Assembly (NCBI GenBank): GCA_002725175.2
Contig: PBQX02000066.1
Location: forward strand, 1 to 47,637
From: CACKLF01 sp002725175
GTDB taxonomy: Bacteria > Pseudomonadota > Alphaproteobacteria > Rhodobacterales > Rhodobacteraceae
DNA: 47,637 nucleotides
Direction of reading: 5' to 3'
Shown: positions 41,217 through 47,637 of the stretch, in pieces
How positions within the stretch are numbered: position 1 is the stretch's first letter
How the letters are laid out: every line of letters begins with the position of its first letter
The notes under the pieces: generated by a model
Told to the model about the DNA's origin: nothing
Database searches by the model: none
The model's input: only the letters and a program-made list of their open reading frames with translations
Translations under genes and position numbers: made by a program

Positions 41217-42256
41217 TACAACAATTTTTTTATAAATGCTTTAACCCGAACGCCCGACGTCAAACATGACCGCGCCGTGAGGAAGGCCGCACAGTCTTTT
41301 TCGGATATTTTATATGATTTAACAAGATTAGTTAAATAATTCATATCCTTTATTCCTGGTTTTTTTGATTTAGCATTGTAATATTTGAAAATATATGCTA
41401 AAGTTTCATTATTTTCCTTTTCACGCTGTGGCCGCGAGGGCTTCGACGCGACCCAACGTGGGAAAGCTATTTTAGAGCGTGCAATGATCGCGTTCTTAGG
41501 CCATGCAGCTGCGGTGAGTGCGGTTGCGCGTGTAGATTCTAAAGAATAGCCTAGCATATCTACATCAGATAAATGCGCCGCCATTTTTTCCAGAACACAA
41601 ATATTTTTTGACTTTTTAACATAGTTTGTATGAATTCCATTAATATAGAAATCTGGATATGATTCAACAATTTCTTCCAAATTCGCTGTATTTTTACACC
41701 CAAGAAGCCAATCAAATGCTTTAAATGGATTTTTAAGTCCCAAATATGTTTGTGAATCGATTGGTTCAGATGAATATTTAATAATATTTTTAAACAACCT
41801 AAAATCGGTAAGTTCTATATTGGAGAGCATATGCATTGTTTCATTATTGCATGTTTTTGCTGCTTTTTTGAGTAAAGCATCTTTAGATGGCGTTGGCATT
41901 TGGTACAAAACACATAATTTACGTGTATTGCTCAGCTCTCGCGCGTATGGATTAATTGCATTAATAATAATTTTTGTAGACTTTTTTTTGTTTTTTATCA
42001 ATACTATAATTTTAGAAATTATAGATTTTTCAGCTTCATCAATATTATCAATAACCAATAGCTGTTTTGGATTGTTATTTAAACTATAAATTATACTATT
42101 CCATTCACATATCTCTAATGGACACATAATATGCCAATATGGTATTTTAGAAAGTGACATTATTTTTTTTGCTAAGCGTGTTTTACCGATTCCGGTTGGT
42201 CCAAACACAAGTGCTATATCTCCATTGTTGATAATATTAAAAATTTTTTTTTCCAT
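41213..42256 (-). CDS. AAA+ ATPase, clamp-loader (RFC large subunit)-like
   Basis: 347 residues. Walker A is FGPTGIGKT (19-27), Walker B is LLVIDNIDE (about 66-74), and a sensor-like IINAINPYAREL follows. The C-terminal part (NPFKAFDWLLGC, AAHLSDVDMLGY) recalls the RFC1 family, which loads the sliding clamp during DNA replication. The normal arginine finger (SRC) is not seen, so a divergent role is possible. Three GC-rich islets (41240-41300, 41425-41465, 41505-41530) encode Ala/Arg-rich stretches such as RATALTAAAWPKNAIIARS in the helical part. Confidence 0.7.
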   Translation of the reverse strand: MEKKIFNIINNGDIALVFGPTGIGKTRLAKKIMSLSKIPYWHIMCPLEICEWNSIIYSLNNNPKQLLVIDNIDEAEKSIISKIIVLIKNKKKSTKIIINAINPYARELSNTRKLCVLYQMPTPSKDALLKKAAKTCNNETMHMLSNIELTDFRLFKNIIKYSSEPIDSQTYLGLKNPFKAFDWLLGCKNTANLEEIVESYPDFYINGIHTNYVKKSKNICVLEKMAAHLSDVDMLGYSLESTRATALTAAAWPKNAIIARSKIAFPRWVASKPSRPQREKENNETLAYIFKYYNAKSKKPGIKDMNYLTNLVKSYKISEKDCAAFLTARSCLTSGVRVKAFIKKLLY

Positions 42257-42296
42257 TATATAATGTTAATTGATTTTAATAAATTTATATTTAGTA

Positions 42297-42306
42297 GTTC
42301 ATTTTT
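42297..42306 (-). promoter_or_regulatory. AAAAATGAAC box upstream of the ATPase
   Basis: AAAAATGAAC on the minus strand, about 41 bases before the ATG at 42256. Confidence 0.4.
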
Positions 42307-42326
42307 ATAATATTGTGTTATGAATA

Positions 42327-43508
42327 ATGAATATAGTGTTAAGTCATTTACCTAAGAGTAAAATAGATACTTTGAATGAGTCCATATGTCATTGTATGCA
42401 TTTAGTAGATATAGATTATTTGCGTCCAGATGCCGATGGTGATTTGGTAAATTGTGAAATATTACCTTTAAATTATACAATTAAAGAAAATTATGCCAAT
42501 TCAGGAAAGATTGTTGGTCATTTACAAAGTTTGTTGTTTTTAGAATATCCTGAATATTCTATTCCTGTGTCATCGGCAGCGGTTTTGTCGTCACCAGTGG
42601 AATCTTCGGCCGATTATGTCAATATAAAAATTAATGAGTTAGGATACAAATTAGTAGATATTCCAAAATATAGCATTGCTTTCAATTTAGAAAAAATTAA
42701 TGAAAATTTAAGTATTCAAAATTTAGTGATACTAATTGAGAACAATATATCAAAAATTCAAAAAATGGGATTAAAGGATTCTTTTAAATGGGTTGGGTAT
42801 GTAAAAGTGTATAAGAATTTACTGAGCTTTATTATGAAATATAATAGCAGCGCAAGTTCGGCCAAGTCCACCAATTTCTTCGACGTCGTCGATGCGGCGA
42901 GGAACGCGACGCCCGCGCGCGTGTCCGCGCTTGACTTATCAGACCATGAAAAGAATAATATTCGAGTGTTATTAAAGGATCTGAATATATTACTTTTAAT
43001 AGTAGAATCTGATACAAAACATAGAGAATTTATTAAAACTACTGCCCCGATCGCGGACGGCGTCAACCAAGCAAAGTTAGTTAAAAAAATAAATAATGTT
43101 GAAATATTACTCGAAGATTCTGATGATGGACAATGGATTAAATCTTATACTAAAAACTTTGATGTTAAGATGAATGGCAAAACGGTGTTTTGCGAGGGAG
43201 AAAATGGATATGAAATGTTAGATTTGTATTCAAAATTGTCTGCCGTTTCTAAAAAAAATGTATTTTTGAATATGAATAATGACAACAGTACCGAGTCAAC
43301 ATATACATATTCACACGTAGTTGAAGTAGAATGTAGTAAATGGGCATATGTGTATAGTGTAATGTTTCCAAATGGTGGCCTTGATTCTGAAGGCGCGGTC
43401 GAAGAATTATTAAAATTTTCAGAAGAAATAGATATTCCTATAAACTTGTTATTAGAAGATAGGGGAGTTTCATTAACAGAGTATAAGGATAATACTACAA
43501 ATATATAG
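42327..43508 (+). CDS. Unrecognised protein
   Basis: 393 residues, mostly mixed alpha/beta in look, with no signal peptide, membrane segment or known motif. A central stretch (about 176-212, SSASSAKSTNFFDVVDAARNATPARVSALDL; given here in part) is encoded by a GC-rich islet (42850-42940), and two smaller islets lie at 42570-42615 and 43045-43070. It is divergent from the ATPase gene and 9 bases upstream of the HMG-box gene on the same strand, so the two may be co-transcribed. Confidence 0.7.
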   Translation: MNIVLSHLPKSKIDTLNESICHCMHLVDIDYLRPDADGDLVNCEILPLNYTIKENYANSGKIVGHLQSLLFLEYPEYSIPVSSAAVLSSPVESSADYVNIKINELGYKLVDIPKYSIAFNLEKINENLSIQNLVILIENNISKIQKMGLKDSFKWVGYVKVYKNLLSFIMKYNSSASSAKSTNFFDVVDAARNATPARVSALDLSDHEKNNIRVLLKDLNILLLIVESDTKHREFIKTTAPIADGVNQAKLVKKINNVEILLEDSDDGQWIKSYTKNFDVKMNGKTVFCEGENGYEMLDLYSKLSAVSKKNVFLNMNNDNSTESTYTYSHVVEVECSKWAYVYSVMFPNGGLDSEGAVEELLKFSEEIDIPINLLLEDRGVSLTEYKDNTTNI

Positions 43509-43517
43509 TATACCAGA

Positions 43518-43940
43518 ATGGCTCATTACGAATACTACAGCACAGTAAGAAATTTGGTCGAGTCTACTCGCACTTCTCACATTAATATTATTGAAAGAAT
43601 TTGTGCTGACCTTGGGAAACCCGAAAAATCTGAAGAAATGATTGGAAAGTATGTTGATGATTCTTTAAGAATTAAGAAATTTAAGGATAAGCGTCATCCG
43701 AAACGCCCTAAGTCGGGATATATGATTTATTGTGAAAAGCGCCGTAGCGCAGTAAAATCAGCAAATCCGAAGGCATCATTTGCAGATATTATTAAGAAGA
43801 TGGCAAGTGAATGGAATAGTCTAGGTGCAAATGACAAGACAGAGTATTCTAATTTGGCTGAGAAGGACAAATTGCGCTATAAGCGTGAACTAGAGGATTA
43901 TAACGCTGAAATTTATAAGTCGAATGTCGGAACGAACTAA
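43518..43940 (+). CDS. HMG-box DNA-binding protein
   Basis: 140 residues. Residues 65-135 are an HMG box: HPKRPKSGYMIYCEKRR, then FADIIKKMASEWNSLGANDKTEY and YKRELEDYNA, with the conserved Pro, Trp and aromatic residues. HMG boxes bind and bend DNA with little sequence preference. The N-terminal 60 residues are helical. Lys is often AAG, as in the other DNA-binding genes here, which suggests strong expression. It may package or organise viral DNA. It follows the 42327 gene by 9 bases and ends in a hairpin (43937-43961). Confidence 0.9.
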   Translation: MAHYEYYSTVRNLVESTRTSHINIIERICADLGKPEKSEEMIGKYVDDSLRIKKFKDKRHPKRPKSGYMIYCEKRRSAVKSANPKASFADIIKKMASEWNSLGANDKTEYSNLAEKDKLRYKRELEDYNAEIYKSNVGTN

Positions 43941-43961
43941 TACTTTAAATTTAGGTATTAG
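43937..43961 (+). terminator. 7-bp hairpin over the stop of the HMG-box gene
   Basis: CTAATAC and GTATTAG are exact complements with an 11-base loop and cover the stop codon. Confidence 0.5.
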
Positions 43962-43979
43962 AAATATATCTATTTAATT

Positions 43980-44936
43980 ATGAAATACACTACAGATAAA
44001 GACTTAGAGTCGTCTTCAAATATTCTTGCTTGTAAAGCATTAGCACAATGCAATCAAAGAAATGCAAACGATTCAAATAGTCTATTACTATCAAGAAAAG
44101 GGAAAAACCTGTTAGAATTTGAAAAAAATAGAAAAAAGCAAAAAAAACAGCCAACTATCCAACCTGATACAAAAGGCCAAGTTATTGTTGGTAATAATGA
44201 ATTATTAGAACATATAGAATTATTAAAGTCACAATTAGAAAATGCGGGTATTAGACCTATATCTGAAATAACTAGTTATGAAGATGGCAAGTCACAATTG
44301 CGTTCAGCTTTAGAAGCTGTTATAAAAGAAGATTCTTTTTTAAATTTAAAAGAAGTAGAAAAATGGGATGAATTTATTAAAAATCACCCACAGTTTATAA
44401 AAGAACAAAAAGAAGAAAATAAAATATGGGAAGCGAATGCCCAAGTTGCTGCGGAGAAGGCACGAAATGAACAGAAAAAATATATACCAGAAGATATTTT
44501 TAAAAATGCTTCCATTATTAATTTAAATAATTATGGAGTATCTAAAAATTTGGCTACACGTATTATGCGTAACCGAGCGTTATGGCTTGTTAGAATGGAT
44601 AAGAAAGATGTAGCCAATGTTCATATTGCTGATTTGAAATTCAAATATAGTTTTACTGGACTTGATATAATTGAGTTAAGAGCTTTGTATAGTTGTTTAC
44701 CAGACAAATTTGATAATGACNCAAATAATGAAAAAGAAGATTGGAAAAATAGTCTTATACAGAGTTTAAAGGATTTAGAAAATAAAGAGAAAAATAATAC
44801 TTTACCCAAAAGATTAATTCGTAATTCTGCTTATTGTGTCATGAAGCCGCCCGCGCCGACACCAGCGATGCCGTTCGTGAAACCGGTTAGCGGTAAAGAC
44901 TTATTTAGTCAGATTCGCAGTAGAAAAATAGATTAG
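43980..44936 (+). CDS. Paralogous virus protein family A, member 2
   Basis: 318 residues (one residue uncertain from an N at 44721). The N-terminal half is polar and coiled-coil-like. The C-terminal part (about 185-290) matches 29110-30060: LATRIMRNRALWLVRM, VHIADLKFKYSFTGLDIIELRALYSCLP, DNDxNNEKEDWKNS and a final RNSAY. The first 60 residues differ from member 1 and lack its basic tag. A Pro/Ala stretch (44843-44890) is a GC-rich islet. Function unknown; the shared domain probably defines a family in these viruses. Confidence 0.75.
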   Translation: MKYTTDKDLESSSNILACKALAQCNQRNANDSNSLLLSRKGKNLLEFEKNRKKQKKQPTIQPDTKGQVIVGNNELLEHIELLKSQLENAGIRPISEITSYEDGKSQLRSALEAVIKEDSFLNLKEVEKWDEFIKNHPQFIKEQKEENKIWEANAQVAAEKARNEQKKYIPEDIFKNASIINLNNYGVSKNLATRIMRNRALWLVRMDKKDVANVHIADLKFKYSFTGLDIIELRALYSCLPDKFDNDXNNEKEDWKNSLIQSLKDLENKEKNNTLPKRLIRNSAYCVMKPPAPTPAMPFVKPVSGKDLFSQIRSRKID

Positions 44937-44940
44937 TTTC

Positions 44941-44956
44941 AATTACATATGTGATT
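44941..44956. terminator. 16-base near-palindrome between convergent stops
   Basis: AATTACATATGTGATT pairs with itself with one G-T pair. It lies between and over the ends of the genes at 43980-44936 and 44943-45935, so it could end both transcripts. Confidence 0.45.
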
Positions 44957-45935
44957 CCGAATAATGTATCCAATGAGGAGGCCTAATATTTGAATTATAC
45001 CCATTTTCAAAGTGCAACTTTTGTATAAAATAATCTATTGTTTTTCGAAGACCATTTTCCAAAGAAATGGTTGGATTCCAATTAAGGATTTTTTGTGCTT
45101 TTTTTATACAAGGTTTGCGTTGCATTGGATCATCTTGTGGTAATTGTTCGTATGATAATTTAGAACTAGATTTTGTCATTTTTATAATTAATTCGGCGAT
45201 TTCTTTAATCGTTTTTTCATTTGGATTACCTATATTAATAGGACTAGTACAGTCAGAATTCATTAGAGCTATTAAACCATTAACAGTATCATCTACATAA
45301 CAGAATGATCTTGTTTGAGTACCTTCACCATAAATAGTAATTGGTTCATTCTTTAAAGATTGAATTATAAAATTNCTTATTACACGACCATCATCAGTAT
45401 GAAGTTTTGGACCATAGGTATTAAATAGACGCGCGATTCTTATATCAACATTATTACTTCGATGATAATCCATGAACAAACTTTCCGCCGCCCTCTTACC
45501 CTCATCATAACAGGACCTTATACCAATACAACTTACATTTCCTCTATATTCTTCTGTTTGTGGAGAAATATTGGGGTCACCGTAGACTTCAGATGTTGAA
45601 GTCAATAGTACAGTTGCTTTTGTTCTTTTTGCCAATCCAAGTACATTTAATGAACCCAATACATTCGTTTTTAATGTCTTAATTGCATTGTATTGATAAT
45701 GCTTAGGTGAAGCAGGACAAGCCAAATGATATATCTGATCGATTTCTAACTTTATATCATCTATAATATCATGTCTTATAAATTCAAAATTAGAATGATG
45801 AAGAATATCACTAATATTTTCCATTGAACCTGTGAAATTATTATCCAAACAAATTACATAATGGTCCATGCTCAGTAATTTTTTACATAAGTGAGATCCT
45901 ATAAAACCAGTACCACCTGTCACAAGTATTATCAT
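44943..45935 (-). CDS. UDP-glucuronate decarboxylase (UDP-xylose synthase)
   Basis: 330 residues, an extended SDR. It has ILVTGGTGFIGSHL (NAD+ binding), DNNFTGSMENI, HLACPASPKHYQ, TSTSEVYGDP and the catalytic YDEGKR (Tyr-x3-Lys), then ARLFNTYGP and RSFCYVDD, all typical of UXS. It turns UDP-glucuronate into UDP-xylose through a 4-keto intermediate. It would supply xylose to the viral glycosyltransferases. One base is ambiguous (45375). It needs host UDP-glucuronate, since no UDP-glucose dehydrogenase is seen in the window. Confidence 0.93.
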   Translation of the reverse strand: MIILVTGGTGFIGSHLCKKLLSMDHYVICLDNNFTGSMENISDILHHSNFEFIRHDIIDDIKLEIDQIYHLACPASPKHYQYNAIKTLKTNVLGSLNVLGLAKRTKATVLLTSTSEVYGDPNISPQTEEYRGNVSCIGIRSCYDEGKRAAESLFMDYHRSNNVDIRIARLFNTYGPKLHTDDGRVIXNFIIQSLKNEPITIYGEGTQTRSFCYVDDTVNGLIALMNSDCTSPINIGNPNEKTIKEIAELIIKMTKSSSKLSYEQLPQDDPMQRKPCIKKAQKILNWNPTISLENGLRKTIDYFIQKLHFENGYNSNIRPPHWIHYSESHM

Positions 45936-45971
45936 TTTATTATACTAATAATGAAAACCCCTTACATTCAT

Positions 45972-45981
45972 AAAAATGAAC
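45972..45981 (+). promoter_or_regulatory. AAAAATGAAC box upstream of the F-box-like gene
   Basis: AAAAATGAAC on the plus strand, about 41 bases before the ATG at 46022. It supports that start rather than an upstream TTG. Confidence 0.45.
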
Positions 45982-46021
45982 TAGAATATTGTTGTTAATC
46001 TTAAGCACCTGTGACTCCAGA

Positions 46022-46429
46022 ATGTTTTTCTCATTACCACTAGATGTTCAAAAACATATTAATGAATTTGATGATGATTTTAGAGTAATGAAATTGGTTA
46101 TTATTAGAAATATATTAAGAGATTTGCATTACAAGCGAGGCCTGCGGCCTCAGCGTGCATGCGACGAGCGCATATCCAATATCAATAATATTATCTATAA
46201 ATTGTGTACACATACTTACGTTAATATATGGAATGATGGTGATTACCATAAACCATCATATGAATATATTTGTAAAACCTGTAATGCTGATGTCACGAGA
46301 TATACTAGCTACTATGTGCGCAACATGGCGGCGCGCCGCGCATCACTATTTGGAGAATCTCGGTTATACGCTGGCGCTCGAAGCGCGCCCCCACATAAAA
46401 AGAAACGTATTTACAAACACATGAATTAA
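46022..46429 (+). CDS. F-box-like small protein, second family member
   Basis: 135 residues from the ATG at 46022, which makes the start align with the relative at 10227. It begins MFFSLPLDVQKHINEFDDDFR, and has a Cys pair YICKTCNADV near 85. Two GC-rich islets interrupt it: 46135-46172 (perfect stem GAGGCC/GGCCTC) encodes RGLRPQRACDER, and 46326-46392 (12-base palindrome GCGGCGCGCCGC) encodes MAARRAS and AGARSAPP. It ends in a TTAA overlap with the convergent SDR gene. Confidence 0.65.
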   Translation: MFFSLPLDVQKHINEFDDDFRVMKLVIIRNILRDLHYKRGLRPQRACDERISNINNIIYKLCTHTYVNIWNDGDYHKPSYEYICKTCNADVTRYTSYYVRNMAARRASLFGESRLYAGARSAPPHKKKRIYKHMN

Positions 46430-47343
46430 ATATTTAAATGTACACCATTGTCAATAGGTAAACTAACACCAGTTATGTGTCTACCTTCAGGAGAACATAA
46501 TAAGGCAACGCCTTCACCAACTTGATCGGGTGACATTGATAAACCATTTGGTGAATATTTTTCTGCCATTTTTTCAACTATATCATTTCCAGTAGTTCCG
46601 CGCAAATTACCAACTCTATCCCATGCTTCTGTTTTTGTAAAACCAGGAATTACAATATTACAATTAATGTCTAGGGCCGCGCATCTTAAAGCAAATAATC
46701 GCATTGCATATTCCATTATACATTTTCCACTCCCAGGCATATCATATCCAGGTGAAGGATTGTATTGAGTTGTGCATCCGGGTGATGATATTCCAATCAA
46801 AGTTCCGCCTTTTTTCATACGACATATAGCCCTTTCACATATATCAATGTAAGCGTCACCATACATTTTTTGATAAAATCGCATAACACGCATATCAAGT
46901 TCATCAGTATCAGGATTAAATAAAGAACCATCACCAAAAGCAAGATGTTTAATAGGTTCTGTTAAACCATCGGAATTTCCAGATGTAACGCCAATATATT
47001 GACCAGCATTATGAACAACAACACCAAGTATATGACTATTTTTATAAGCGAGGTCATAACGTTTGAACAGTTTTTTTCTTGTTGATTTTAAAGTAATATC
47101 ACCGGAAAAAAGTTCGACACGACAATTATATTTTTTTTTTAAATATTCAGAACTATCCATTGCAGACTCGTAATCATTATTATATGATAATAATAAATCA
47201 TATTGTTTTTTTGCTAAAGCTTCGGAAATACCATAACCTATTCCACGAGTGCCTCCTGTTACAATCGCGACTTTGCGGCGAAGTGCAAAAGCTGCTGACA
47301 CTTTTAATATTATTAATAAATTCATTAAAAACGATATCCTCAT
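46426..47343 (-). CDS. SDR with signal peptide and YX6K active site (enoyl-ACP reductase-like)
   Basis: 305 residues. Residues 1-21 (MRISFLMNLLIILKVSAAFA) are a signal peptide, possibly part of a plastid or ER targeting sequence. Then VAIVTGGTRGIGYGIS, HNAGQYIG, ISSPGCTTQ and YDMPGSGK: the catalytic Tyr and Lys are seven apart, as in FabI and FabL enoyl-ACP reductases, not the usual Tyr-x3-Lys. IPGFTKTEAW and a C-terminal ITGVSLPIDNG follow. It may reduce an enoyl or keto group in lipid or pigment metabolism; the substrate is unknown. It is divergent from the Rieske gene with about 40 bases between starts. Confidence 0.82.
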   Translation of the reverse strand: MRISFLMNLLIILKVSAAFALRRKVAIVTGGTRGIGYGISEALAKKQYDLLLSYNNDYESAMDSSEYLKKKYNCRVELFSGDITLKSTRKKLFKRYDLAYKNSHILGVVVHNAGQYIGVTSGNSDGLTEPIKHLAFGDGSLFNPDTDELDMRVMRFYQKMYGDAYIDICERAICRMKKGGTLIGISSPGCTTQYNPSPGYDMPGSGKCIMEYAMRLFALRCAALDINCNIVIPGFTKTEAWDRVGNLRGTTGNDIVEKMAEKYSPNGLSMSPDQVGEGVALLCSPEGRHITGVSLPIDNGVHLNI

Positions 47344-47383
47344 TTATAAGTATTTAAATCAATATCTCTTTAACATATTTAAT

Positions 47384-47637
47384 ATGAAGTTGTTGTATTT
47401 TATACAAATTGTTTTTGTTTATGCATATACAAATACTGGGGCATGGTTTCCAGTTATATCAATATCTGAAATATCAGATAAAAAGCCTTTTTCTATAAAA
47501 ATATGTTACGATGATTATGTTGTTTGGAAAAATGGTAATTCTTGGTCAATGGTAAAAGATGTGTGTCCTCACAAATTAGCTCCATTATCTCAAGGTAGAA
47601 TTAGTGAAGATAATAACATAGAATGTCCATATCATGG
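47384..47637 (+). CDS. Rieske oxygenase of the pheophorbide a oxygenase type (N-terminal part, runs off the right edge)
   Basis: 85 codons are visible. Residues 1-16 (MKLLYFIQIVFVYAYT) are hydrophobic, like a signal peptide. AWFPVISISEISD and VVWKNGNSWSMVKDVCPHKLAPLSQGR then ECPYHG give the Rieske iron-sulfur ligands Cys-x-His and Cys-x2-His with the wording (CPHxLAPLSxGR) typical of pheophorbide a oxygenase, TIC55 and related plant and algal enzymes. These open or oxidise chlorophyll-type rings or act at the plastid envelope. The catalytic iron domain lies beyond the window. Function is inferred from the Rieske part alone. Confidence 0.85.
   Translation, partial: MKLLYFIQIVFVYAYTNTGAWFPVISISEISDKKPFSIKICYDDYVVWKNGNSWSMVKDVCPHKLAPLSQGRISEDNNIECPYH

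Noticed and set aside
45989..46021. Upstream start for the F-box-like protein
   Set aside because: It uses TTG and breaks the alignment with the relative at 10227; the ATG at 46022 has a promoter-like box at a good distance.
1..47637. tRNA and rRNA genes
   Set aside because: I looked in the spacers for cloverleaf-like segments and conserved rRNA words and found none; no covariance search was possible.

Overview
The window looks like part of a large double-stranded DNA virus genome (Nucleocytoviricota, order Imitervirales), most like the alga-infecting Mesomimiviridae. Reasons: AT-rich, intron-poor, tightly packed genes on both strands; a virus-type gene mix (FtsH-like protease, DHFR-thymidylate synthase fusion, DNA methyltransferases, clamp-loader-like ATPase, HMG-box protein, prolyl hydroxylases, many glycan enzymes, a giant DUF285 repeat protein); an AAAAATGA-type upstream box that recalls the Mimivirus early box AAAATTGA; and hairpins at gene 3' ends. 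A pheophorbide-oxygenase-type Rieske protein and eukaryote-like isocitrate lyase point to a photosynthetic protist host. No capsid, polymerase or other taxonomic marker is present, so the family placement is an inference.

Layout. 1-6.5 kb: edge of an AP2-nuclease gene, a DEDDy exonuclease with a cluster of ambiguous bases, two related Lys-rich proteins, an FtsH-like protease and a Cys-rich protein. 6.5-15 kb: DHFR-TS, C5-cytosine methyltransferase, GT2, an ADP-ribosyltransferase fusion, J-domain protein and Dam-like methyltransferase. 15-23.7 kb: one 2,905-residue dockerin/DUF285 repeat protein. 23.7-30 kb: fucosyltransferase-like enzyme, a triple 2OG-Fe(II) oxygenase, and an AP2/PD-(D/E)XK nuclease gene lying between two versions of the oxygenase gene's 3' end. 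30-40 kb: sugar and lipid enzymes (glycosyltransferases, SDR, isocitrate lyase, a nucleotidyltransferase-HAD-kinase fusion, lipase, TLC protein, GT25) and the largest non-coding stretch. 40-47.6 kb: zinc finger, a frameshifted deaminase, membrane protein, AAA ATPase, HMG-box protein, UDP-xylose synthase, an SDR with YX6K spacing and the start of a Rieske oxygenase.

How the genes fit together. Seven glycan genes, the oxygenase and the giant repeat protein suggest a modified virion surface or fibre layer. Isocitrate lyase, lipase, TLC protein, two SDRs and the Rieske enzyme suggest reprogramming of host lipid, carbon and plastid metabolism. The Lys-rich proteins, HMG-box protein, methyltransferases and ATPase act on DNA.

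Most interesting signals: (1) the nuclease gene at 27.7-29.0 kb is bordered by a functional and a displaced copy of the same gene terminus, differing almost only at synonymous positions, and a second copy of the nuclease lies at the left edge; (2) short CpG-rich islets are scattered through genes and spacers of this AT-rich sequence, and two are visible as in-frame insertions in the DUF285 repeats; (3) three genes share both an upstream promoter-like box and a downstream A-rich CCAAAT motif.
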